A stretch of 64,000 bases of DNA from an uncultured Bacteroidia bacterium (GTDB lineage: Bacteria > Bacteroidota > Bacteroidia > Bacteroidales > F082), in NCBI GenBank assembly GCA_902794155.1, contig CADBGN010000002.1, forward strand, positions 37,016-101,015. Direction: 5' to 3'. The translations under genes were made by a program, and so were the position numbers. The notes beneath the pieces are model-generated. The model searched no databases. It had not been told where the DNA came from and was given only the letters and a program-made list of their open reading frames with translations. Positions 43,547 through 51,307 of this stretch are shown here, one piece after another. The first letter of the stretch is position 1. Every line of letters begins with the position of its first letter.

Positions 43547-45087
43547 TGAAAAACCTGAATGATATGAAAAAGTTATTTCTTATTCTCATCATGACGGCCA
43601 CTGTCGCAACGGCATGGGCGCAGTCGCAGCTCTCGACAGTCAGAGGCAAGACCAAGGATGGCAAGACCATCAAGGTAGACTACTACAAAGGCACTGTGGA
43701 AGACGTCATCCAGTCGGTGAAATACCAACTCGTCGACGAACTTCAAGCAGACAAGAAGGACTTGCAAAGCAGGGCCAATACCTTGCAAACCAAGTTGGAC
43801 GCTGCCAACAAACAGGTCAAAGAATTGCAGAAACGGCTGGAAGACTGTGGTGATGTTAACGAAATCAAGCGTTTAAAAACCCAATTAGCCGAAAAGGAAA
43901 ACACAATAACGGGTTTGAGAAAGGACATTGCTACTCTTAATAAACAGCTAGAAGATTGTGTCCCGGTTTCCGATGACGATTTGGATTTGGCTGAATTGCG
44001 CGAGCAGATTGCCCAAAAACAAGACACTATCTCTCTGCTGAGTAAACAGGTGATAAAGCTCAACAAAGACAAAGAGAGGCTGCAAAACCAGTTGGATGCT
44101 TGTGTGGATCAATCCAATTGCGATGAACTACAGATCCAATTGAAAGAGAAAAATGCCCAGATTGCCAAGAATGAGCGTATTATCGACTCATTGATGAATG
44201 TCAGACCGGTCAAACCAGTTACTACCGATAACAAGATCAAGAAGCTGCAGGCTGAGATCAAAGAAAAGGAAAAAGCCATAGACAATTTGAATAGGGAATT
44301 GGCTGATTGCAAAAGAGGTGTCACCAAGCCCGTCAAAACCCCTGTCATAGGTCTCGAATTCGGTTTCGGTCCCGCCTTCCCAGGCAGCAGTGTTGCCGAG
44401 CCTTGGGCCAAGGAGGTGAAGTCGTGCCTGCAAGCAGATGTCTATTTCGGTACTGCGCGTTTGTCGGAGTCGTTCCCCGTTTCAGTGGAGGCTGGCTTGG
44501 GTTTCCGCAAGTTCGGCATGGCTGCACGCCTCAACGAGTACAACACTATCCTCAATACAGTGGATGCAGATGGCGACAGCTACCAGGCCATCTATGCCTT
44601 CGAAGGCCTTGAGGAGAGCCTTTCGCTGACTTACCTCGATATCCCAATTCGTCTCTGTATCGGTCAACCGGCCAAAGAGCGTGTGACAGCATACGTCAAG
44701 TTGGGTGTTACTCCTTCCATCAAGATGGCATCTACCTTTGAAGGCGAGGGCCAATACAGCCTGAAAGGCTATTATCCCCAATGGGATGTGACGATTGAGA
44801 ATGTAGAGCCCTTGGGCTTTGGCAGCGACATGGAATGCTACGATGATGTGGAACCTGAGATCAAAGGTTTCAACTTGTGGGGCAATGTGGCTTTCGGTGC
44901 CTATGTGCCTTTCATGGGTTCACACATCGTGCTTAATGCTGGTGTCAAGCTGGATTATCCTTTCTTGGGTATCGGCACCTTCAATGCGGTCAACAACCTG
45001 CCTGATGGCAAAGCTGGCCTGCTGCAGAACGGTGGAAAGGTGGTTATTCCTAGTGTCGAAGTCGGACTTGTGTATACCATAAAATAA
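43546..45087 (+). CDS. Periplasmic coiled coil plus outer-membrane beta-barrel protein
   Basis: 513 residues from an ATG overlapping the previous stop (TAATG); an alternative ATG at 43564 gives a cleaner signal peptide MKKLFLILIMTATVATAWAQ. Residues about 65-265 are a long coiled coil (LQTKLDAANKQVKELQKRLED, KEKEKAIDNLNRELADC). The last ~240 residues look like an outer-membrane beta-barrel: GLEFGFGPAFPG, VEAGLGFRKFGMAAR, then a final strand VEVGLVYTIK. So it may run from the barrel through the periplasm, fitting an envelope complex for the T6SS. The E1 gene follows 9 bases downstream. Confidence 0.72.
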   Translation: MKNLNDMKKLFLILIMTATVATAWAQSQLSTVRGKTKDGKTIKVDYYKGTVEDVIQSVKYQLVDELQADKKDLQSRANTLQTKLDAANKQVKELQKRLEDCGDVNEIKRLKTQLAEKENTITGLRKDIATLNKQLEDCVPVSDDDLDLAELREQIAQKQDTISLLSKQVIKLNKDKERLQNQLDACVDQSNCDELQIQLKEKNAQIAKNERIIDSLMNVRPVKPVTTDNKIKKLQAEIKEKEKAIDNLNRELADCKRGVTKPVKTPVIGLEFGFGPAFPGSSVAEPWAKEVKSCLQADVYFGTARLSESFPVSVEAGLGFRKFGMAARLNEYNTILNTVDADGDSYQAIYAFEGLEESLSLTYLDIPIRLCIGQPAKERVTAYVKLGVTPSIKMASTFEGEGQYSLKGYYPQWDVTIENVEPLGFGSDMECYDDVEPEIKGFNLWGNVAFGAYVPFMGSHIVLNAGVKLDYPFLGIGTFNAVNNLPDGKAGLLQNGGKVVIPSVEVGLVYTIK

Positions 45088-45096
45088 GATTCCACA

Positions 45097-46305
45097 ATGG
45101 AAGAAGTAGAAATCAAAGAATGGGGTAAGGAAGTCTTCGACCTGCTGTCGTGGTACAAGATGGACACCGTAAAGAACGCCAAGGTGATGGTGGTTGGTGC
45201 GGGTGCCTTGGGCAACGAGGTGTTGAAAAACCTCGCCTTGTTTGGCGTGGGCAACATCTACATCGTTGATTTTGACACCATTGAATACAGCAACCTGACT
45301 CGCTCCGTGTTGTTTAGGGAGGAGGATGCCGACAAGGGCTATTACAAGGCAGAGGTAGCCGCCCGTAAGATACGTGAGATCAACCCTAATATCAACGTGC
45401 AGTACATCTGCGGCAAGCTCAACACCGACGTGGGTTTGGGCCTCTATCGCCAGATGGACGTGGTCATAGGCTGTCTCGACAGCCGTCTGGCCCGTCTGCA
45501 GCTCAACCGCCTTTGCATGCGTGCCGACGTGCCGTGGGTGGAAGGCGGCATGGAGAACCTGACTGGTAATGTGCGTGTCTTTAGGCAGGGTGAGAACTGC
45601 TACGAATGCGGTCTCACCGAGAACGCCAAGCAGAACATCTTCCAACAGCTTTCGTGTGCAGGAGTGGCCCACCGCAACGAGAACGTGGGACGCATCCCTA
45701 CCACACCGGTCATCGCCTCCATCATCGGCGCCGTCGAGGTACAGGAAGCCATGAAGCTGATCCATAAGGAAGAAGTGCAGTCGGGTGTGTTTTCCACGCT
45801 GCTCGGCAAATGGTTCCATTATGAAGGCATGCACAACCACGTCTCCGTCTACGACTCGGTTGCTTTTTTCGACGACTGCCCTTCGCATGAGTGCTGGACC
45901 GACATCATGAAGATGCCAGCCTTGAGTGCCGACACGCGCATCAACGACGTCTTTACCACCATCAAGGAGACCCTCGGCGTGAATGAAGTGGAGATCAACT
46001 TGCGCAACGACAAGTTTGTAGACATCATCGTTTCGAAGAACGACAACCAGCGCTTTACACCCATGTTGCCTGAGTCGAAAATCTCGGACTACATTGATAG
46101 CAATTACGATTTGTACACCCGCTCAAGGGCTGACCTTAACCAGAATGCCTACGAGAACATCGATGAGAGCTTCCCATATCAGCGTCTTACCTTGCACGAA
46201 ATCGGTGTTCCTTATCTCGACGTCATCGAAGTGACAACAGAAAAAGGCGTTCATCATATTGAGCTCACTGGCGACATTGAGCATTATCCCATCATCATCA
46301 AATAG
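45097..46305 (+). CDS. E1-like Ubl-activating enzyme (ThiF/MoeB family) with C-terminal extension
   Basis: 402 residues. Residues about 28-245 are a ThiF-type adenylation domain: GAGALG (34-39) nucleotide loop, VDFD at 58-60, SNLTRSVLF near 65 with its catalytic Arg, DVVIGCLDSR near 122. Cys168 and Cys171 (CYEC) with Cys261 and Cys266 (CPSHEC) suggest a structural zinc. Cys187 in SCAGVAHRNENVGRIPTTPVI is at the position of the E1 catalytic cysteine. The C-terminal 120 residues end in RLTLHEIGVPYLDVIEV and HHIELTGD, reminiscent of a ubiquitin-fold domain. It would adenylate the Ubl at 36684 and hand it to the E2. It is 9 bases after the barrel gene and touches the baseplate genes. Confidence 0.85.
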   Translation: MEEVEIKEWGKEVFDLLSWYKMDTVKNAKVMVVGAGALGNEVLKNLALFGVGNIYIVDFDTIEYSNLTRSVLFREEDADKGYYKAEVAARKIREINPNINVQYICGKLNTDVGLGLYRQMDVVIGCLDSRLARLQLNRLCMRADVPWVEGGMENLTGNVRVFRQGENCYECGLTENAKQNIFQQLSCAGVAHRNENVGRIPTTPVIASIIGAVEVQEAMKLIHKEEVQSGVFSTLLGKWFHYEGMHNHVSVYDSVAFFDDCPSHECWTDIMKMPALSADTRINDVFTTIKETLGVNEVEINLRNDKFVDIIVSKNDNQRFTPMLPESKISDYIDSNYDLYTRSRADLNQNAYENIDESFPYQRLTLHEIGVPYLDVIEVTTEKGVHHIELTGDIEHYPIIIK

Positions 46306-46313
46306 TGTCAAAT

Positions 46314-47087
46314 ATGTCTTATATCGACAAAGACCCTAACAATCAAGAACTGCTGGCCGAATTGTTGCTTTCGGTCTATTTCCCTAATGTCAAGTCTTGG
46401 AATGCCGCGTATGGGAGCTTCTTCTCGCGCAACTATTCTGGTGACTTGAGGTCGGTACATCCTGAAACGAATAAGGTCACGCTGTCGCGCAATGGTCTAT
46501 ACGACATCTTGCCTGAAAAGATGTTCTTCGATGTGGAAGACTTGCGTTTCAGGGAAAGTCGTGACCTGGCACAGCGAATCGATGAGATATATGAAGAAGA
46601 GAAGAACATTAAGGACTATTTCCTCCCTTTGGATTCCTTCTTCTTTAACCATTCGTGCCAATATCACGCGACGGCTGCCAATCTCATCGACAACGAGGCC
46701 AAATGGCTGCTGAAACAGTTGTTCGACTACGATATTGAAGCAGAAGAGAACGTCTATGTCAAGCAAATTGCGCCGCTCTTGCTCCATGTCACTGAAATCA
46801 GGGCTGACCTCGACTTGATAGCACACATCCTTTCTGAGGTGTTGGATTGCAAAGTGGATTACCAAGTCAACCATCAGGACGAAGTGCTTTTCGTGGTTCA
46901 CAGATGGGATCTCACAAGTCAGGAATACTATGCTTTTGTGAAAGAGATTAGACCTTTGTTTGACTTTGTCGCCTATTGGTTCGTCGCCATGGAAATGGAT
47001 TGCATTTATAAAGTGAAGGACTATCATCAGCCGTTCATCCTCTCGAACGAAAAGCCGTTGGTGCTTGATTATAACACGCAGATTTGA
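46314..47087 (+). CDS. tssG: T6SS baseplate protein TssG (Bacteroidota type)
   Basis: 257 residues from the ATG at 46314; a GTG at 46305 would overlap the E1 stop. The segment NKVTLSRNGLYDILPEKMFFDVED near residues 55-80 matches the Bacteroidota TssG pattern (LSR.GLY..LPE.LFF). The rest is helical, with FFNHSCQYHATAANL and a C-terminal AYWFVAMEMDCIYK. Cytoplasmic. TssG joins TssF and TssK in the baseplate wedge. It links the Ubl module to the baseplate genes with no gap. Confidence 0.7.
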   Translation: MSYIDKDPNNQELLAELLLSVYFPNVKSWNAAYGSFFSRNYSGDLRSVHPETNKVTLSRNGLYDILPEKMFFDVEDLRFRESRDLAQRIDEIYEEEKNIKDYFLPLDSFFFNHSCQYHATAANLIDNEAKWLLKQLFDYDIEAEENVYVKQIAPLLLHVTEIRADLDLIAHILSEVLDCKVDYQVNHQDEVLFVVHRWDLTSQEYYAFVKEIRPLFDFVAYWFVAMEMDCIYKVKDYHQPFILSNEKPLVLDYNTQI

Positions 47088-47114
47088 GAATATTAAAGAT
47101 ATACAATAAAGAAT

Positions 47115-47999
47115 ATGAATACAGATATCAGAATAGATTGGCAGTCAGGCATGGAAATCACGCCCCAGACCTTCATCGACATGGAAAACAACATATCGGA
47201 GAATAGGTTGCTAGTCCGCAAGATGATTGCTGCCACCAATTTTGGAGTCATTCCCAGAACCAAGTTTTTGATTGCTCAAGAAATTGTCAACAATACGCTG
47301 ATGATTAAGCAGCTGAATTGCGACATCCTGTTGCCTTCGGGTCAGGTGGTGGTCATGGAGAACAATACTCCTATGCAACTCGTCATCCCTCAGAAAGACG
47401 AACAGGTCTTGTATCTGACTGTAGAGCTGGGCGAAAGCATCAAGACATTCCGAAAAGAAGACATACCGCATGTTTCCAACGAAATCAAGATCGAATTCAG
47501 GTCGTTGTCCGAAATCAGGAATGCGATGCCTCTGCTCAAACTGATGCAGGTCAACGGTGTATGGTCTGTCTTCGATCCATACATCCTGCCTGTCATGTCC
47601 GTCAGGTCGTCAGTGACCTTGCTTGAGAAGCTGGACGAGCTGAAACAGGAGACCCAGAAAATCATCGAACATGAGCATGCCATGGTGTTGGAAGACCGTG
47701 TGCTGATCATGCTATTGCTTGAGCAACTGGCTTCATTCCCGGTCGACGACTCGTCGCGCGAATTGGTGGTGCTTTGCAAACGTATTGCCAGTGCTTTGGG
47801 CTATTCGGTCTACAAGCAGCGTCCCGACCTACCGTCACCCAATCTGATGGACATCGCTCCTTATCTCAACGCCTTCAAGTTCTTCCTCTCCGATGTCGCC
47901 ACGGCCATGAACGACTTGAAGCCTACCGTGGTGGAAGTGAAGGAATCCGAGCCTGAGCCCGAGCCACCCGTTGAGGATGTGTTCTGCCCGATTATCTAA
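47115..47999 (+). CDS. tssK: T6SS baseplate protein TssK (Bacteroidota type)
   Basis: 294 residues, shorter than the ~440 of proteobacterial TssK but like Bacteroidota versions. It starts with IRIDWQSGMEITPQTFIDMENNIS, the signature 'W..GM.ITPQ.F' of TssK. A middle domain and the C-terminal DLPSPNLMDIAPYLNAFKFFL follow. A proline/acidic tail (EPEPEPPVEDVF) is present. TssK connects the baseplate to the membrane complex, so in this locus it would contact whatever replaces TssJLM. Gap of 27 bases to tssG. Confidence 0.8.
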   Translation: MNTDIRIDWQSGMEITPQTFIDMENNISENRLLVRKMIAATNFGVIPRTKFLIAQEIVNNTLMIKQLNCDILLPSGQVVVMENNTPMQLVIPQKDEQVLYLTVELGESIKTFRKEDIPHVSNEIKIEFRSLSEIRNAMPLLKLMQVNGVWSVFDPYILPVMSVRSSVTLLEKLDELKQETQKIIEHEHAMVLEDRVLIMLLLEQLASFPVDDSSRELVVLCKRIASALGYSVYKQRPDLPSPNLMDIAPYLNAFKFFLSDVATAMNDLKPTVVEVKESEPEPEPPVEDVFCPII

Positions 48000-48016
48000 C
48001 CCCAAAACGAGCGTTT

Positions 48017-48496
48017 ATGTTGATTAGAAATCCATTGCAATTACGCTATCCTATCGTTGACTTGGATGATAGCAACATGAAGGCTTCCATTGATGCCTTC
48101 CTGAAGCTTTTGATATCATCCAACAAGTACGATAGCATCGCCGATGAGGAATTTGGCTTCTGTCTCGAGGACTTTCGCTATGAGGGTTTCAGCTCTGAAG
48201 AAGCGCGCTTTCTCGATCGGGCTCCCGTACAGAAAGATGCGTCCGAGAACACCATGCTGAGTTCTATCAAGGATCCTCTGTATGCCAAGAAGCTTATCGG
48301 CAACAGCAAGAATGCCGACACTTTTGCAAGGGAGCTGAAACTATGTATTGAGCGGTATGAGAAGCGACTGAAAGAGGTCGCCGTTACCATGGATTTCCAG
48401 AAAAACGCTAGGATTATCCATGTCATCGTGACAGGCGTTATCAACAATGCCGCCAATACGATTTATTATAATGAGTTTAATATTGAAGTTTGGTAA
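48017..48496 (+). CDS. tssE: T6SS baseplate gp25-like protein TssE
   Basis: 159 residues. The N-terminus NPLQLRYPIVDLDD then FLKLLISSNKYDSIADEEFGFCLEDFRYE corresponds to the gp25/TssE core (EFG..L..F.Y). The C-terminal half (ELKLCIERYEKRLKEVAVTM) matches the gp25 helix-strand 'I..YE.RL..V.V'. TssE initiates sheath assembly on the baseplate. Starts 17 bases after tssK and ends 15 bases before tssF. Confidence 0.78.
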   Translation: MLIRNPLQLRYPIVDLDDSNMKASIDAFLKLLISSNKYDSIADEEFGFCLEDFRYEGFSSEEARFLDRAPVQKDASENTMLSSIKDPLYAKKLIGNSKNADTFARELKLCIERYEKRLKEVAVTMDFQKNARIIHVIVTGVINNAANTIYYNEFNIEVW

Positions 48497-48511
48497 AAAA
48501 ACGGAAGAACT

Positions 48512-50257
48512 ATGACACAAGAAGATTATGACATTCAGAATCAGGTCGACAATTTGATGCAGAAAGTCTTGGATTCGTGGAAACGCGAAGGCAAATGGGA
48601 TGGCAACAACCCCAACTCACCTTTCTACGGTTTCGAGAAGGATCCGCTGCTGCGCATCCTGCTGACTGCCTTTGTCTATCAAACCAACGGCTTGAAGACG
48701 GATATACAAAATATAGAGAAAGACCTGATTGGCGAATTCCAGAATGCCATCTTGCCCTATCAGCTCACCCAAGCCATCCCTGCCTTCACGATGATCAAGA
48801 CGGGCAAGAGCGAATCAGACAAGAGCGAGGTCTTCTGCGACGAAACTTCCTCCTTTCTCGTCAAGAAGGAATCGTTGCGCATCAAGGAGTATTTCCCCTT
48901 CCATCCTTTGTTCCGCACCAAGATTATCGGAATGAATGTCAATGGCGTCACCAAGATTGCCAGCGACAAGTGGAATGTCAATATCGACGTCAGTGATACC
49001 AATGCCGATCTGTCGTACTTCGGCTTTATGGTTAGTGGGCTGAAATACAGTGACGTGAATGTGTATTGGAATAACGAGAAGCTTCCGTTGATCAAGCCTT
49101 GGGAATATGACCGTTTCCCGAAGACTGCTTGGTTTGCCGATGCCAATGTCGCCTACAACAAGTCTTTGCTCTTTGGCGACGAGACCCGTTGGCACGACCT
49201 ATGGGCAGAATTGAATGTGAACTACTATATGGTTTCGCCTACCTTCCATCGTCCCATCGACTCTGATATGATCAATTTCGTGTTCGAGTTCGTCGGGATG
49301 TCAAAACCGTTCAATTTTGAGGCCGAAAATCTGGTTTTCAATTGTCTGCCAGCTCTCAATGTCATCAAAAAGGATTTCCAACTGTCGAATAATGAACCTA
49401 TCGCTAAGCTTGCCATTGAGCCTGACTTTGAGGAGGAAGAAGAAAGCACGGTGCGTATGGTCAACTCTGCGCTTGCTGAGAACAACCATCCGGATTTCTT
49501 CATGAATCTCGTCAAAAATCCCAATTCGACTTTGGATGACTGGAACAAGGTCAGCCTACGCAGATTTGGGTGCGAGCGTTTCAACTTGGACGAACTGGTG
49601 CGGCTCGCCAACCAACTCTCTACCCGCTATGAATCCGATTTTTACGCCTTCCAGAAGATCCATAAGATGCAGAGCGTCGACAAGGTGCGCCGTTTGGATA
49701 TCGTGATGAAGGACATTATTGGGGTGATTTCCGAAACCAGCACGCCACGAACGGGCGTTTACGCCATCCTGAAAAAAGGTAAGATGGAAGTGCCAACCAA
49801 CATACAGCTATCGGGCTTGTTCACAGATGGAGCCTATTCCAACGACATTGATGTTTTCAGTGAGGTGGTACCTCCGAAGACCTTCAGCAAAAACGAAACC
49901 CGCCTGCTCTTCAAGACCTTCGGCGGCAAGGATGAGGTGATTGACAAGGACGAAAAGAATATGTTGGCCAAGTATTATGCCCGCACCAATGACCGTATCG
50001 TGACCCGTGCCGACATAAAGGCTTTTTGCTTCCGTTATTTTAACCAAAATGGCTTTGGCGATGCCTTACTAGACGTTACGAGTGCAATTGAACGTAAGGA
50101 TGGCTTGGCAACACAACACGTGACTCTACAGCTGAAGAACGACTTTGTGCGTGATAGGGAAGACATTCCTATGCTGATTGATCGTTTGAAGAAACTCATC
50201 CAAGTGCGTTGCGCCAATCTGATTCCTGTAGTGGTGGAGTATTTGGCTGTTGTGTAA
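48512..50257 (+). CDS. tssF: T6SS baseplate protein TssF
   Basis: 581 residues. The N-terminus (QVDNLMQKVLDSWKREGKWDG, then DPLLRILLTAFVYQTNGLKTDI, LPYQLTQAIPAFTMIKTG) follows the TssF pattern in which P..L.....P.F...... recurs. Beta-rich middle and a C-terminal RLKKLIQVRCANLIPVVVEYLAVV. TssF is the second wedge subunit with TssG. The last 62 bases overlap convergently with miaA on the opposite strand. It is the final gene of the T6SS locus. Confidence 0.8.
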   Translation: MTQEDYDIQNQVDNLMQKVLDSWKREGKWDGNNPNSPFYGFEKDPLLRILLTAFVYQTNGLKTDIQNIEKDLIGEFQNAILPYQLTQAIPAFTMIKTGKSESDKSEVFCDETSSFLVKKESLRIKEYFPFHPLFRTKIIGMNVNGVTKIASDKWNVNIDVSDTNADLSYFGFMVSGLKYSDVNVYWNNEKLPLIKPWEYDRFPKTAWFADANVAYNKSLLFGDETRWHDLWAELNVNYYMVSPTFHRPIDSDMINFVFEFVGMSKPFNFEAENLVFNCLPALNVIKKDFQLSNNEPIAKLAIEPDFEEEEESTVRMVNSALAENNHPDFFMNLVKNPNSTLDDWNKVSLRRFGCERFNLDELVRLANQLSTRYESDFYAFQKIHKMQSVDKVRRLDIVMKDIIGVISETSTPRTGVYAILKKGKMEVPTNIQLSGLFTDGAYSNDIDVFSEVVPPKTFSKNETRLLFKTFGGKDEVIDKDEKNMLAKYYARTNDRIVTRADIKAFCFRYFNQNGFGDALLDVTSAIERKDGLATQHVTLQLKNDFVRDREDIPMLIDRLKKLIQVRCANLIPVVVEYLAVV

Positions 50258-51140
50258 CAACTTTGTCTATCTCTTCGGTAGTAATCCACTGATAGCTATT
50301 GTCTTTCCTTAACCACGTCATCTGCCTCTTGGCATATTGCCGCGTGTGGATCTTGATTTGCTCCACTGCTTCTTTAAAGGTGCTACTGCCATCGAAATAG
50401 GCGAATAATTCTTTGTAACCTACTGTGTTCAAGGCGTTCAAATCCCGCTTGGGATAGAGCGCCTTGGCTTCATCAAGTAGTCCTTGTTCCACCATCATGT
50501 CCACACGACGGTCAATGCGCTCGATGAGTTGCTGACGGTCCCAAAGCAAGGCGTATTTCTTTATCTCGAAGTCGCGCTTGACGGCTTTGCCACTGCGGAA
50601 AAAGGAAAAAGGCTTTCCGGTTTGGTAGCAAATCTCCAAAGCGCGTTGCAGGCGGCGTGGGTTCTGCTGGTCGACGATGGAGAAATATTCAGGGTCAAGG
50701 CGCAGGACTTCGTCTTGGAGGGCTTTTAGGCCGCCTTTGTCAAACAATTTTTGCACTGTTTTCCTGATTTCGGGTTCCACATCAGGTATTGTGTCGATGC
50801 CATTGCAAACGGCGTTGATGAAGAGTCCGGAACCTCCTGTCATGACAACGGCGTCGTGGGTCTTGAAGAGCTCATCCAACAATTGTAGGACATCGCGCTC
50901 GTAGTCGGCGACGTCGTATTTATCCTCAATGCTGATGTGGTGCACGAAATAATGCTTGGCTTGGCTCAGCTCTTCCTCAGTAGGTGCAGCCGTGCCGATG
51001 CTCATCTCCTTATAGAACTGTCGGCTGTCGGCGGAGAGGATGACGGTGCCTAAGGCCTTGGCCACTTTGATGGCGAAAGCGGTCTTGCCTGAGGCGGTGG
51101 GGCCAGCGATGACGATGAGGGATTTGTTTTTATTGGACAT
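50196..51140 (-). CDS. miaA: tRNA dimethylallyltransferase MiaA
   Basis: 314 residues. The P-loop AGPTASGKT is at residues 12-20, followed by the LSADSRQFYKEMSIGTA segment that reads the tRNA site, and the MTGGSGLFINAVCNGID motif near 100. The enzyme prenylates A37 of tRNAs that read UNN codons. Length is standard. The C-terminal tail overlaps tssF for 62 bases on the opposite strand. The next gene on the same strand lies upstream behind the structured repeat at 51170-51279. Confidence 0.92.
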   Translation of the reverse strand: MSNKNKSLIVIAGPTASGKTAFAIKVAKALGTVILSADSRQFYKEMSIGTAAPTEEELSQAKHYFVHHISIEDKYDVADYERDVLQLLDELFKTHDAVVMTGGSGLFINAVCNGIDTIPDVEPEIRKTVQKLFDKGGLKALQDEVLRLDPEYFSIVDQQNPRRLQRALEICYQTGKPFSFFRSGKAVKRDFEIKKYALLWDRQQLIERIDRRVDMMVEQGLLDEAKALYPKRDLNALNTVGYKELFAYFDGSSTFKEAVEQIKIHTRQYAKRQMTWLRKDNSYQWITTEEIDKVVTQQPNTPPLQESDWRNALG

Positions 51141-51169
51141 GAGACTTTAGGCTGAGAAGGGTTACAATT

Positions 51170-51279
51170 GCGCTTTTAACCCTCATGGCGGAGGAACATC
51201 CGCCATCTCCCAACCATGAAAACGAATTCCTATAGGTTGGGAGATTGCGGGTCAAGCCCGCAATGAGGGTTAAAGGCGC
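51170..51279. repeat. Structured intergenic repeat element, copy 2 (four-way, cruciform-like)
   Basis: Outer arms GCGCTTTTAACCCTCAT (51170-51186) and ATGAGGGTTAAAGGCGC (51263-51279) pair with one mismatch. Within are three perfect inner hairpins: GGCGGA/TCCGCC (51187-51204), ATCTCCCAACC/GGTTGGGAGAT (51205-51245) and TGCGGG/CCCGCA (51246-51262). The whole folds as a four-way junction. It shares ATGGCGGAGGAAC and GATTGCGGGT.AAGCCCGC with the element at 17177-17300. Confidence 0.75.
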
Positions 51280-51307
51280 GGTTTTAGGCATAAGGTCTAA
51301 TGTCATA

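Noticed and set aside
44920-45888. 322-codon minus-strand frame antisense to the E1 gene
   Set aside because: The plus-strand E1 has all ThiF motifs; the antisense frame is His-rich with no motif, an ordinary mirror of a C-ending codon pattern.
51170-51279. Possible tRNA-like cloverleaf
   Set aside because: The fold has a cloverleaf shape, but there is no T-loop GTTCGA, no D-loop pattern and no anticodon-like loop; the sibling element at 17177 shows a repeat family instead.
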